In this document: positions 54,128 to 62,383 of the stretch, piece after piece
How the letters are laid out: the number at the start of each line of letters is the position of its first letter
Position numbering within the stretch: the first letter of the stretch is position 1
NCBI GenBank assembly: GCA_963707445.1
Contig: CAVPPW010000032.1
Coordinates: 14,284 to 78,283, forward strand
Direction: 5' to 3'
Length of the DNA stretch: 64,000 nt
Origin: JALORV01 sp963707445
GTDB lineage: Bacteria > Pseudomonadota > Gammaproteobacteria > Burkholderiales > Burkholderiaceae_F
Program-made: the position numbers and the translations under genes
Notes under the pieces: model-generated
The model's database searches: none
Seen by the model: only the letters and a program-made list of their open reading frames with translations
What the model was told of the DNA's origin: nothing

Positions 54128-55480
54128 ATGTCGCAACAACAGCGGCCGGTCCTGGGGCGTGTCATCCCGGCACCGGAAAACCACGTGACACCAGAGCAAG
54201 TCGCGCAGGCGAGATCCGGCCGGCGCGGATTCATGCAGCAGGCAGCGCTTGCCACCGGCGGGATGCTGGCGGCGGCAGTGGGTGCGCCGGCGCTCGGCCA
54301 GACGGCGAAGGCTGCCGCCGGAGCGGCGCCACAGAAGCTGCCGTCGTGGACTCGCAGCCTGGGCCCGGGTGTTGCAGTGACCGGCTACGGCCTGCCCTCC
54401 AAGTTCGAGAGCGCCGTGCAGCGCCGCCAAAGCCCGGGACTGACCCGCACACCGCAGTCTTCGGTCAGCTTCACGCCGCTGCAGAACCTGTTCGGCATCA
54501 TCACGCCGAGCGGAGTTCACTTCGAGCGGCATCACTCCGGGGTCGCGGAGATCAATCCGCATGACCACCGGCTGATGATCCACGGCCTGGTCCAGCGCCC
54601 GCTGATCCTGTCGATGGACGACATCATGCGGTTTCCATCGGTCTCGCGCATGCACTTCATCGAGTGCGGGGCGAACAGCGGCATGGAGTGGGGCAATGTG
54701 GCCGTGCCCACGGTGCAGTACACGCACGGCATGTTGGCATGCAGCGAGTTCACCGGCGTGCTGTTGTCGACGCTCCTCGAGGAGGTCGGCTACGACAAGG
54801 TGCGCGGCAAGTACATCCTGGCCGAGGGCGCCGATGGCTCGGCCCTGACACGCACGATTCCGATGGAGTTCGCGCTCGACGATGTCATGGTCGTCTACGG
54901 CCAGAACGGCGAGATGCTGCGTCCGGAAAACGGCTATCCGCTGCGGTTGCTGGTGCCGGGCGTGCAGGGCGTGTCGAGCGTCAAGTGGCTGCGCCGGCTC
55001 GAGGTGGGTGACAAGCCGTGGAACACGCGCGAGGAATCGCTGCACTACGTCGACCTGCTGCCGGACGGCATGCACCGGCAGTACTCCGGGGTACAGGAGG
55101 TCAAGTCGGTCATCACCACGCCTTCCGGCGGGCAGAAACTGACGACCAAGGGCTTTTACGAGATCAGCGGCCTGGCGTGGTCGGGCCGCGGCAAGATCCG
55201 GCGCGTCGACGTGTCGACGGACGGTGGACGCAACTGGCGCACCGCCACTCTGCAGGATCCGGTGATGACGAAGTGCCTGACCCGCTTCCGGCTCGACTGG
55301 AACTGGGACGGCAGCCCGGCCTATCTGCAGAGCCGCGCGGTCGACGACACCGGACATGTGCAGCCGGCGATATCGGCACTGCGCGCGGTGCGCGGTACGC
55401 GGTCGATCTATCACAACAATGCAATCAAGACCTGGGCAGTGCAGCCCAATGGGGAGGTGTGGAATGTCCAGGTCGCGTAA
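54128..55480 (+). CDS. soxC: SoxC, molybdenum subunit of sulfane dehydrogenase
   Basis: A 450-residue sulfite-oxidase-fold molybdoprotein. A Tat signal (SGRRGFMQQAALATGGMLAA) sits about 40 residues in. The Mo-binding cysteine lies in RMHFIECGANSGMEWGN. Other hallmarks are GVHFERHHSGVAEINPHDHR and GYPLRLLVPGVQGVSSVKWL, which are SoxC-like rather than plant sulfite-oxidase-like. With SoxD it oxidises SoxY-bound sulfane sulfur in the periplasm. Its 3' end overlaps soxD by 17 bases. Confidence 0.95.
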   Translation: MSQQQRPVLGRVIPAPENHVTPEQVAQARSGRRGFMQQAALATGGMLAAAVGAPALGQTAKAAAGAAPQKLPSWTRSLGPGVAVTGYGLPSKFESAVQRRQSPGLTRTPQSSVSFTPLQNLFGIITPSGVHFERHHSGVAEINPHDHRLMIHGLVQRPLILSMDDIMRFPSVSRMHFIECGANSGMEWGNVAVPTVQYTHGMLACSEFTGVLLSTLLEEVGYDKVRGKYILAEGADGSALTRTIPMEFALDDVMVVYGQNGEMLRPENGYPLRLLVPGVQGVSSVKWLRRLEVGDKPWNTREESLHYVDLLPDGMHRQYSGVQEVKSVITTPSGGQKLTTKGFYEISGLAWSGRGKIRRVDVSTDGGRNWRTATLQDPVMTKCLTRFRLDWNWDGSPAYLQSRAVDDTGHVQPAISALRAVRGTRSIYHNNAIKTWAVQPNGEVWNVQVA

Positions 55481-56531
55481 GGCATTGGAAGCGGTCGTGG
55501 TCGCGGCCAGCCTGGCGGCGGTGGCTTCTGCCTTTGCGCAGGGCGAGCGCCCGCGATTCGGTTTCGGCGTGCCCGCGACGCCACAGGACATCGCGACCTG
55601 GGACATCGACGTGCGCCCCGATGGGCACGGTGTCAAGAAGGGGCGCGGCACCGTGCAGCAGGGGCAGGCCATCTATGACGCCAAGTGCGCCGTGTGCCAC
55701 GGCACGTTCGGCGAGAGCAACAGCTACCTGGTCATCGCCGGCGGTGTCGAGCCAGAAGACCTGAAGACCGGCCGCGCGGCGGGCCTGAAGTCGGGTGAGG
55801 TGCGCACGGTAGGCACCAAGCTCAACTACGCCACCACGTTGTGGGATTACATCTACCGTGCGATGCCATGGACCGCGCCGCAGTCGCTGACGGTCGACGA
55901 GAACTATGCCGTCACGGCTTATGTGCTGCACCTCAACGAAATCGTGCCGGCCGACTTCGAGCTCAACGACCAGACCATCCTGACGGTCCCGATGCCGAAC
56001 CGCGACGGCTTCACCACCAACCACGGCATGGGCAGCGTCAAGGGAAAACCCGATGTGCAGGGAACGCTGTGCATGAAGGACTGCGCCGGTCCGGTGAAGG
56101 TGACCTCCACGCTGCCGGACTACGCTCGGAATGCACACGGCAATCTGGCCGAACAGAAGCGCGACATGGGCCCGTTCCGCGGCATCGATACGCGGATCTA
56201 CGAGCCCGGCGGCGCGCGGGTGGCACTGGCCGACACCGAGGGCAAGGCGCCTGCCCAGGGCGGCATTGATGCGCAGGAACTGATCACGCGCAACGCCTGC
56301 GTGGTCTGCCATGCCGTCAATACCCGGATCGTCGGTCCTTCCTTCGCGGAGATCAGCGCCCGCTACACGTCCCGCTACGCGGTCCGCACCGAGGCTGAGT
56401 CCCTGTTGGTGAACAAGATCAAGTCTGGCGGCTCGGGAGTCTGGGGGGCGGTGCCGATGCCGCCGCAGTCGAACGTCAAGGATGATGAGATGAAGGCGAT
56501 CGTGAAGTGGATTTTCACGCTTACCCAGTAG
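55464..56531 (+). CDS. soxD: SoxD, dihaem cytochrome c subunit of sulfane dehydrogenase
   Basis: A 355-residue periplasmic cytochrome with a Sec signal (KALEAVVVAASLAAVASAFA). Two c-haem sites are present, CAVCHGTFGESNSY (about residue 75) and CVVCHAVNTRIVGP (about 278). Typical SoxD stretches are FGFGVPATPQDIATWDIDVR and TTLWDYIYRAMPWTAPQSL. GGGGAGG before ATG 55464 fixes the start within the soxC end. It passes electrons from SoxC to downstream cytochromes. Confidence 0.95.
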   Translation: MSRSRKALEAVVVAASLAAVASAFAQGERPRFGFGVPATPQDIATWDIDVRPDGHGVKKGRGTVQQGQAIYDAKCAVCHGTFGESNSYLVIAGGVEPEDLKTGRAAGLKSGEVRTVGTKLNYATTLWDYIYRAMPWTAPQSLTVDENYAVTAYVLHLNEIVPADFELNDQTILTVPMPNRDGFTTNHGMGSVKGKPDVQGTLCMKDCAGPVKVTSTLPDYARNAHGNLAEQKRDMGPFRGIDTRIYEPGGARVALADTEGKAPAQGGIDAQELITRNACVVCHAVNTRIVGPSFAEISARYTSRYAVRTEAESLLVNKIKSGGSGVWGAVPMPPQSNVKDDEMKAIVKWIFTLTQ

Positions 56532-56565
56532 AGCTACCGACACGGGTAGTATCGCAATTGGGCGC

Positions 56566-56598
56566 TTGGTCGATTGAAGCTTTTGTTGTACATATCCG
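56566..56598 (+). promoter_or_regulatory. Candidate soxY promoter with SoxR half-site
   Basis: TTGGTC (56566-56571) and TACATA (56589-56594) are spaced 17 bases apart, a plausible sigma-70 pair. TGTACATATCCG (56587-56598) overlaps the -10 and is the inverse of the CGGATATG half-site at soxR. It lies in the 115-base gap between soxD and soxY. Confidence 0.4.
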
Positions 56599-56646
56599 AG
56601 CAAATCCATTCGGCCGTGAGCGGCCACCCCATACAAGGAGACTGAT

Positions 56647-57111
56647 ATGGCAGAGAACCGTCGCGAATTCATCAAGATGACGGGCGTACTCGGGCTGATG
56701 GCCGCGGCAGGCCTGATTACCGCCGAGGAGGCAGCCGCGCAGCAGAACTGGAACAAGGCCGCGTTCGAGGGCAAGGCCATGAATGATGTCGTCAAGGCGC
56801 TCGGCGGCACCAGCGCCGCTCCCAGCGGCGACATCGTGATCAACGCGCCGGACATCGCCGAAAACGGGGCGGTCGTGCCCGTCGGTGTAACCAGCAAGAT
56901 TCCGAACACGCAGGGCGTCTACATCCTGGTCGACAAGAACCCCAACGCGCTGGCAGCAGGCTTCACGATCCCGCCCGGCACCGAGGCTAACGTTGCGACG
57001 CGCATCAAGATGGGCCAGACGTCGAACGTGCATGCCGTCGTCAAGGCCGGCGACAAGTTCTACGTCGCCACCAAGGAAGTCAAGGTCACGCTGGGTGGCT
57101 GCGGCGGCTGA
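56647..57111 (+). CDS. soxY: SoxY, sulfur carrier subunit
   Basis: A 154-residue periplasmic protein with a Tat-type signal (ENRREFIKMTGVLGLMAAAG) and the C-terminal GGCGG arm whose cysteine (Cys152) holds the sulfur intermediates. AAGGAGA precedes the ATG. The mature domain has the immunoglobulin-like strands seen in SoxY (VVPVGVTSKIPNTQGVYILV). SoxZ follows after 45 bases. Confidence 0.96.
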   Translation: MAENRREFIKMTGVLGLMAAAGLITAEEAAAQQNWNKAAFEGKAMNDVVKALGGTSAAPSGDIVINAPDIAENGAVVPVGVTSKIPNTQGVYILVDKNPNALAAGFTIPPGTEANVATRIKMGQTSNVHAVVKAGDKFYVATKEVKVTLGGCGG

Positions 57112-57156
57112 TCGCTGCGCGCCTAACTGAATCACTGAAGAAGACAGGAGAGACGA

Positions 57157-57468
57157 ATGCCCGATCCGATGAGAATCCGTGCCACTGCACAGGGAGACGA
57201 GGTCGATGTGCGCGTGCTGATGAGCCACGAGATGGAGACTGGTCAGCGCAAGGACTCGAGCGGCAAGGTTGTGCCGGCGCACTTCATTTCCAATGTCACC
57301 GTGACCCATGCCGGCAAGACCGTGCTGGCGGCCGAATGGGGCCCGGCGGTTTCGAAGAACCCTTACCTGCAGTTCAAGTTCAAGGGTGGCAAGAAGGGCG
57401 ACGAGATCACGGTGACCTGGGTCGACAACAAGGGTGAGACCAGAACCGACAAGGCGACGATTGCCTGA
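57157..57468 (+). CDS. soxZ: SoxZ, partner of SoxY
   Basis: A 103-residue protein, MPDPMRIRATAQGDEVDVRV onwards, with the SoxZ signature MSHEMETGQRKDSSGKVVPA. It ends with the beta strand EITVTWVDNKGETRTDKATI. It has no signal peptide, so it is probably exported together with SoxY through the Tat route. It forms the SoxYZ carrier. Confidence 0.96.
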   Translation: MPDPMRIRATAQGDEVDVRVLMSHEMETGQRKDSSGKVVPAHFISNVTVTHAGKTVLAAEWGPAVSKNPYLQFKFKGGKKGDEITVTWVDNKGETRTDKATIA

Positions 57469-57481
57469 CGGCGTCGGGAAG

Positions 57482-57949
57482 ATGCAGGGGCGACCGCTTT
57501 CCCGCTTTGCGACCGCCGTCGTCGTCGTGGCGGCGCTGGCTGGCTGCACATCAGCCAGCGGCTCTCGCAACGAAGCGGGTGCCGCCGCCGACACGCCTGT
57601 CAAGGTGGTCTACCACGTCAATCAAGGCAATGCGCAGGCGTTGGACGCACTGCGGAATATCCGCAACCACCTGACCGCGGATCCGACGGCGAAGATCGTC
57701 GTCGTGACGCACGCCGGTGGTATCAATTTCCTGCTCGATGGCGCAAAGGACAGCAACGGCGCCCCGTTCGACGCGACGGTGCAGGAACTCAAGGGCAGGG
57801 GTGTTGATTTCCGTGTCTGCCGTTTCACGCTGGAGCGCAACAAGATCGACCCTGCGAAGTTGATACCCGAGGCGACGCTCGTGCCTTCGGGTGTGGCCGA
57901 AGTATCCAGATTGCAGTTTCGTGAAGGCTATTCATATCTCAAGCCCTGA
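57482..57949 (+). CDS. DsrE-like lipoprotein in the sox operon
   Basis: A 155-residue protein with a lipoprotein signal ending AALAGC (ATG 57482 chosen; a longer frame from 57434 overlaps soxZ). The mature part is DsrE-like: KVVYHVNQGNAQALDALRNI, KIVVVTHAGGINFLLDGA and a cysteine in DFRVCRFTLERNKI where persulfide carriers have theirs. It is therefore a membrane-anchored periplasmic sulfur carrier candidate between soxZ and soxA. It may hold or shuttle sulfane sulfur from SoxYZ. Confidence 0.82.
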   Translation: MQGRPLSRFATAVVVVAALAGCTSASGSRNEAGAAADTPVKVVYHVNQGNAQALDALRNIRNHLTADPTAKIVVVTHAGGINFLLDGAKDSNGAPFDATVQELKGRGVDFRVCRFTLERNKIDPAKLIPEATLVPSGVAEVSRLQFREGYSYLKP

Positions 57950-58029
57950 GCCGGAGTCAGGGTTTGGGTGGTCAAAAGCTCCCGCAGAGGAGCGATTGGG
58001 CAGCAACCACAGCCAGGAGGCAGAAACTC

Positions 58030-58848
58030 ATGAGTAGGCAGACATGGGCCACAACCGTGGCCGGAATGATCCTGAGCGTCGCGACCGTCAGCGCGCATGC
58101 CCAGGGGAGCGCCGCGGAAGGCATCGCGCGCTATCGCGAGATGCTGCAGGATGGCAACCCTGCGGAGCTCACGGTTGCGCGGGGCGAAGAGTTGTGGAAG
58201 ACCAAGCGCGGACCGAAGAACGTGTCGCTCGAACAGTGCGACCTCGGGCTTGGCGCCGGTGTCGTCAAGGGAGCGTACGCGCAGATGCCGCGTTACTTCG
58301 CCGACGCCGACCAGGTGATGGACTTCGAATCGCGGGTCGTCTGGTGCATGGTCAACCTGCAGGGCATGGACCGGGCGGCGATCACCAAAAGCCCGTATTC
58401 CGGTGCCGGCCAGCGGCAGACGGACATCGAGGCGCTGGCTGCTTTCGCGGTCGAGATGTCGCGCGGCATGCCGGTCAACATCCCGCAGAGCCATCCGCAG
58501 GAGAAGGCGTCCTTCGAACGTGGCCGCTACGCCTTCTACATGCGCGGCGGACCGTACGACTTTTCCTGCGCCACCTGCCACGGTGTGAACAGCCAGCGCA
58601 TCCGCCTGCAGGACCTGCCCAATATCTCCGGCAACAAGCAGGACGCCGACCGCGCGTTCACGACGTGGCCCGCTTATCGGGTGTCGCAGGGCGCGCTGCG
58701 GACGATGCAGTGGCGGCTATACGACTGCTTCCGGCAGCAGCGCTTCCCGGAGTTGGTTTTCCTGTCGCCGACCTCGATCGACCTGATTACCTTCCTTGGC
58801 GTCAACGCCAACGGCGCGAAGATGGACGCGCCGGCCATCAAGCGCTGA
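58030..58848 (+). CDS. soxA: SoxA, cytochrome c subunit of the thiosulfate-oxidising SoxAX
   Basis: A 272-residue protein with a Sec signal (TTVAGMILSVATVSAHAQ). One haem site is present (FSCATCHGVNSQR). The first haem site of dihaem SoxA is replaced by a cysteine pair in LEQCDLGLG and VVWCMVNLQ, so this is the monohaem type. The active-site cysteine ligand lies in RLYDCFRQQRFPE. AGGAGG lies before ATG 58030. It joins thiosulfate to the SoxY cysteine together with SoxX. Confidence 0.95.
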   Translation: MSRQTWATTVAGMILSVATVSAHAQGSAAEGIARYREMLQDGNPAELTVARGEELWKTKRGPKNVSLEQCDLGLGAGVVKGAYAQMPRYFADADQVMDFESRVVWCMVNLQGMDRAAITKSPYSGAGQRQTDIEALAAFAVEMSRGMPVNIPQSHPQEKASFERGRYAFYMRGGPYDFSCATCHGVNSQRIRLQDLPNISGNKQDADRAFTTWPAYRVSQGALRTMQWRLYDCFRQQRFPELVFLSPTSIDLITFLGVNANGAKMDAPAIKR

Positions 58849-58858
58849 GGAGAAGACG

Positions 58859-59476
58859 ATGAAGAACAGAGCGATACTCGGATTCGCCGGCCTCGCGGTG
58901 CTTGCAGGCTGCGCCACTTTCGTCGCGCCGACCAAGGAAGAGTCGACGCAGGCGGTCAAGTCCTCGTTCAAGGAGCGCGGACCAGCCAAGTTGGACCGCC
59001 TGAACCAGACCGAGATCCAGGCCGTCTGCTCAGAAGCCCAGATGATGGGCAAGGAAGTGCCGAAGGCGGAGCGTGAAGCCCTCGAGAAGAAGACGCTGGC
59101 GACGATCAAGTACCCGGCCGACGGCAAGTTCCTGGGCGACTACAAGCAGGGCGAGCGCATCGCGCAGTCCGGCGTCGGCATGCAGTGGAGCGACGGACCG
59201 AATACGGTCAATGGCGGCAACTGCTACGCCTGCCATCAGATCAGCGCAGCGGAAGTCTCGTTCGGGAACATCGGCCCGTCGCTGAAGGGCTACGGCAAGC
59301 TGCGCGGCTACAACGAGGCGACCCTGAAGTACACGTGGGGCAAGATCTGGAACACCCACGCGTACAACCTGTGCTCGCAGATGCCGCGCTACGGTGACGC
59401 CGGCATCCTGTCGGAAGCGCAGATCAAGGACGTGATGGCGCTGTTGCTGGACCCGAACTCACCGGTCAACAAGTAA
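58859..59476 (+). CDS. soxX: SoxX, cytochrome c subunit, with lipoprotein signal
   Basis: A 205-residue protein with a lipobox (GFAGLAVLAGCATF), so it should be lipid-anchored, unlike the soluble SoxX of model organisms. The haem site is GGNCYACHQISAAEVSFGNI and the distal methionine lies in LCSQMPRYGDAGILSEAQIK. An N-terminal extension of about 80 residues before the cytochrome domain contains a further cysteine (QAVCSEAQ). GAGGAGAAG precedes the ATG. A strong terminator follows. Confidence 0.93.
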   Translation: MKNRAILGFAGLAVLAGCATFVAPTKEESTQAVKSSFKERGPAKLDRLNQTEIQAVCSEAQMMGKEVPKAEREALEKKTLATIKYPADGKFLGDYKQGERIAQSGVGMQWSDGPNTVNGGNCYACHQISAAEVSFGNIGPSLKGYGKLRGYNEATLKYTWGKIWNTHAYNLCSQMPRYGDAGILSEAQIKDVMALLLDPNSPVNK

Positions 59477-59488
59477 CTCGATGTACCC

Positions 59489-59518
59489 GGGCGGCCGCTT
59501 GGCGGCCGCCCTTTTTTT
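59489..59518 (+). terminator. Rho-independent terminator after soxX
   Basis: GGGCGGCCGC and GCGGCCGCCC form a perfect ten-pair stem with a three-base TTG loop, followed by seven T. It is the clearest terminator in the window. It lies 12 bases after the soxX stop and seven before soxW, so soxW, soxB and soxS need either read-through or their own promoter. Confidence 0.9.
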
Positions 59519-59524
59519 GCCCGC

Positions 59525-60043
59525 ATGCACGCGTCCGCGCCAGTCCCACCTTCAAAGTCCGTTCGGCCTGATCCGCTTCGCCGCAGTCTGCTCATCGGTG
59601 CACTGGCGGTGCCGTTCGGTGCGCGGGCCGCTGCCGCGCGCGTGCAGTGGATCGATATCGAACTGATCAATGGCACGCGTCTTGCGGCCGCCGAACTGCG
59701 GGCCAATGCGGTCGTGGCCCAGATCTGGGCCTCGTGGTGCCCGTTTTGCGGCGCGCAGAATCCGCATGTGCAGAAGCTCTACGACGAGTACGGCGCGCGC
59801 GGCCTGCGCATCGTCGCGTTTTCGATCGACAAGACGGTGAACGCGGCGCGCGAGTACGTGGAAAAGCGCGGCTACACATTTCCGGTGGCGATGGCGACGC
59901 CGCAGGTGGAGGCATGGTTCGGCAAGCGGCGTACGCTGCCTGAAACCTATGTCGTGAATCGCGGTGGCGAAGTCGTGTTCACCCACCAGGGCGAGATGTT
60001 CCCGGAGGACATCGCCGCCCTGGCCCGCTTCGCCGGGAAATAG
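59525..60043 (+). CDS. soxW: SoxW, TlpA-like periplasmic thioredoxin
   Basis: A 172-residue protein with an N-terminal signal (RRSLLIGALAVPFGARAAAA) and a thioredoxin fold. The active site is AQIWASWCPFCGAQNPHVQK. The cis-proline region is LPETYVVNRGGEVVF. SoxW is thought to keep SoxYZ or other Sox thiols reduced. The ATG used lies immediately after the terminator; no strong ribosome-binding site is visible there. Confidence 0.85.
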   Translation: MHASAPVPPSKSVRPDPLRRSLLIGALAVPFGARAAAARVQWIDIELINGTRLAAAELRANAVVAQIWASWCPFCGAQNPHVQKLYDEYGARGLRIVAFSIDKTVNAAREYVEKRGYTFPVAMATPQVEAWFGKRRTLPETYVVNRGGEVVFTHQGEMFPEDIAALARFAGK

Positions 60044-60073
60044 ACAAGACAAGAACGATTGAGGGAGAAACAG

Positions 60074-61792
60074 ATGTCGATGGACCGCCGTGAGTTCCTG
60101 CAGGTGCTGGCCGTAGCGGCCGCCGCCGGCATGCCCGTCGCGTCGCGCGACGCGCTGGCGGCAGCGCCCGCCAGCGCGAAGATGTACGAACTGCCGCGCT
60201 TCGGCAATGTGCACCTGCTGCACTTCACGGACTGCCACGCGCAGCTGCTGCCGATCTACTTCCGCGAGCCGAGCGTCAATCTCGGCATCGGCGAGGCGAA
60301 AGGGCAGCCGCCACACCTGGTCGGCGAGCACCTGCTGAAGCACTTCAAGATTGCGCGCAGCACGCCGGAGGCCCACGCCTTCACCTACCTCGACTTCGTC
60401 GAGGCGGCGAAGACCTATGGCAAGGTCGGCGGCTTCGCCCACCTTTCGACGCTGGTGAAGCGCATGAAGGCGGGCCGCCCGGGGGCACTGCTGCTCGACG
60501 GCGGCGACACCTGGCAGGGCTCGGCGACGGCGCTCTGGACCAACGCGCAGGACATGGTCGATGCCTGCAAGCTGCTCGGTGTCGACGTCATGACCGCGCA
60601 CTGGGAAATGACCTACGGCCAGAAGCGCGTGCAGGAGATCGTCGAGAAGGACTTCAAGGGCAGGATCGACTTCGTCGCGCAGAACATCAAGACGACCGAT
60701 TTCGGCGACCAGGTGTTTCCGCCGTACACGCTGAAGGAAATGAACGGCGTGAAGGTGGCGGTCATCGGCCAGGCGTTTCCGTACACGCCGATCGCGAACC
60801 CGCGCTACTTCGTCCCGGAATGGAGCTTCGGCATCCAGGACGACAACATGCAGAAGATGGTCGACGAGGCGCGCGGCAAGGGTGCGCAGGTCGTCGTCGT
60901 GCTGTCGCACAACGGCATGGACGTCGACCTCAAGATGGCCTCGCGCGTGCGCGGCATCGATGCGATCCTCGGCGGCCACACGCACGACGGCGTGCCGCAG
61001 CCTTCGATCGTGAAGAACGCCGGCGGCACGACGCTGGTGACCAATGCGGGCAGCAACGGCAAGTTCCTGGCGGTGCTGGACTTCGACGTCAAGGGCGGCA
61101 AGCCGGTCGACTTCCGCTACAAGCTGCTGCCGGTGTTTTCCAACCTGCTGCCCGCGGACCCCGAGATGGCGTCGTTCATCCAGAAGGTACGCGCGCCGTA
61201 CGAGGGCAAGCTGGGCGAGAAGCTCGCGACCACGGAAGGCCTGCTCTACCGCCGCGGCAACTTCAACGGCACCTTCGACCAGCTCATCCTGGACGCGATG
61301 CTGGCCGTGAAGGGCGCGGAGATCGGTTTCTCGCCCGGCTTCCGCTGGGGTACGAGCCTGCTGCCCGGCCAGGCGATCCTGATGGAACACCTGATGGACC
61401 AGACCGCGGTCACCTATCCGTACTCGACCGTCAACGACATGACCGGCGAGATGATCAAGACGGTGCTCGAGGATGTTGCCGACAACCTGTTCAACCCCGA
61501 TCCGTATCTGCAGCAGGGCGGCGACATGGTGCGGGTCGGCGGCCTGCAGTACGCGATCGATCCCGCCGGCAAGATGGGCGGTCGCATCAGCGACATGCGC
61601 TTGAATGGCAAGCCGATCGAGCCGGGCAAGTCCTACAAGGTCGCTGGGTGGGCACCGGTCGCCGAAGGGGCCAAGGGCGAGCCGATCTGGGACGTCGTGG
61701 CCACTTACCTGCGCAGCCAGAAGGTCGTGAAGCCGGTGAAGCTGAACCAGCCGGCCATCAAGGGCGTCGCGGGCAACCCCGGTATCTCCTGA
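60074..61792 (+). CDS. soxB: SoxB, dimanganese sulfate thiohydrolase
   Basis: A 572-residue periplasmic enzyme with a Tat signal (MSMDRREFLQVLAVAAAAGM). Metal-site motifs are VHLLHFTDCHAQLLPIYF, ALLLDGGDTWQGSAT, VVLSHNGMDVDL and AILGGHTHDGVPQP. The nucleotidase-type C-terminal domain follows (YRRGNFNGTFDQLILDAMLA). It releases sulfate from SoxY. GGGAGAAACAG precedes ATG 60074. The gene is intact. Confidence 0.97.
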   Translation: MSMDRREFLQVLAVAAAAGMPVASRDALAAAPASAKMYELPRFGNVHLLHFTDCHAQLLPIYFREPSVNLGIGEAKGQPPHLVGEHLLKHFKIARSTPEAHAFTYLDFVEAAKTYGKVGGFAHLSTLVKRMKAGRPGALLLDGGDTWQGSATALWTNAQDMVDACKLLGVDVMTAHWEMTYGQKRVQEIVEKDFKGRIDFVAQNIKTTDFGDQVFPPYTLKEMNGVKVAVIGQAFPYTPIANPRYFVPEWSFGIQDDNMQKMVDEARGKGAQVVVVLSHNGMDVDLKMASRVRGIDAILGGHTHDGVPQPSIVKNAGGTTLVTNAGSNGKFLAVLDFDVKGGKPVDFRYKLLPVFSNLLPADPEMASFIQKVRAPYEGKLGEKLATTEGLLYRRGNFNGTFDQLILDAMLAVKGAEIGFSPGFRWGTSLLPGQAILMEHLMDQTAVTYPYSTVNDMTGEMIKTVLEDVADNLFNPDPYLQQGGDMVRVGGLQYAIDPAGKMGGRISDMRLNGKPIEPGKSYKVAGWAPVAEGAKGEPIWDVVATYLRSQKVVKPVKLNQPAIKGVAGNPGIS

Positions 61793-61802
61793 CGAGCTGC
61801 TG

Positions 61803-62288
61803 GTGCGCCGTCGCGCTGCGCTTGCCGCCGTCTCGTGGCTGCTGCTCGCCCCGCGGGTGCGGGCGGCGGATGCTGCGCTGCTGCCTGCCGTCGACGACCT
61901 GCAGGCACTGGCTGCCCAGAGTGCACGCGCGGGCATTCCGATCATCGTGCTCTTCAGCACGCCCGGTTGCCCGTTCTGCCATGAGGCGCGGCAGAACTAC
62001 CTGGCACCCCGGCTTGCCGAGCAGCAACGCCGCAGCAAGCCCGAGTACCTGCTACGCGAGGTCGACATCACGAGCCGCCGGTCGGTTGGGGCGATCGACG
62101 GCCGTACATTGACCGAGGCCCAGCTGGCGGACCGCTACGGGGTTCGCTTTGCTCCGGTCCTGATGGCCTTTGATTCGCGCTGGCGGCCGCTGGGCGAGCC
62201 GCTCGTGGGCCTGGACCGCGCGGGCTTCTACGAGAGCTACGTCGAGCGCCTGATCAGCGAAGCGCGCCAGTCGCAAGCGACCCGCTGA
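61803..62288 (+). CDS. SoxS-like periplasmic thioredoxin
   Basis: A 161-residue protein starting at GTG 61803, ten bases after soxB. The signal (AALAAVSWLLLAPRVRAADA) is followed by a thioredoxin-like domain with active site IIVLFSTPGCPFCHEARQNY. The cis-proline region is RYGVRFAPVLMAFD. In Paracoccus SoxS is the thioredoxin that reactivates SoxYZ. This gene and soxW give two different thioredoxins around soxB. The symbol is left empty because soxS and soxW naming varies. Confidence 0.8.
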   Translation: MRRRAALAAVSWLLLAPRVRAADAALLPAVDDLQALAAQSARAGIPIIVLFSTPGCPFCHEARQNYLAPRLAEQQRRSKPEYLLREVDITSRRSVGAIDGRTLTEAQLADRYGVRFAPVLMAFDSRWRPLGEPLVGLDRAGFYESYVERLISEARQSQATR

Positions 62289-62383
62289 AGTCCGTGCCCG
62301 ACCGCCTGTCGTGGCACGTGGCGGTGCCGGCCCGCGGGGCAGTTCCTGCGCTAACGTAGTGTCCTGTGCGCAAGGAGTCGGTC

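Noticed and set aside
54119..55672. Minus-strand 517-codon frame opposite soxC
   Set aside because: Low-complexity composition and complete overlap with a conserved sox gene.
59552..61960. Minus-strand 802-codon frame opposite soxW and soxB
   Set aside because: Same antisense effect; no signal, no domain, opposite intact genes.
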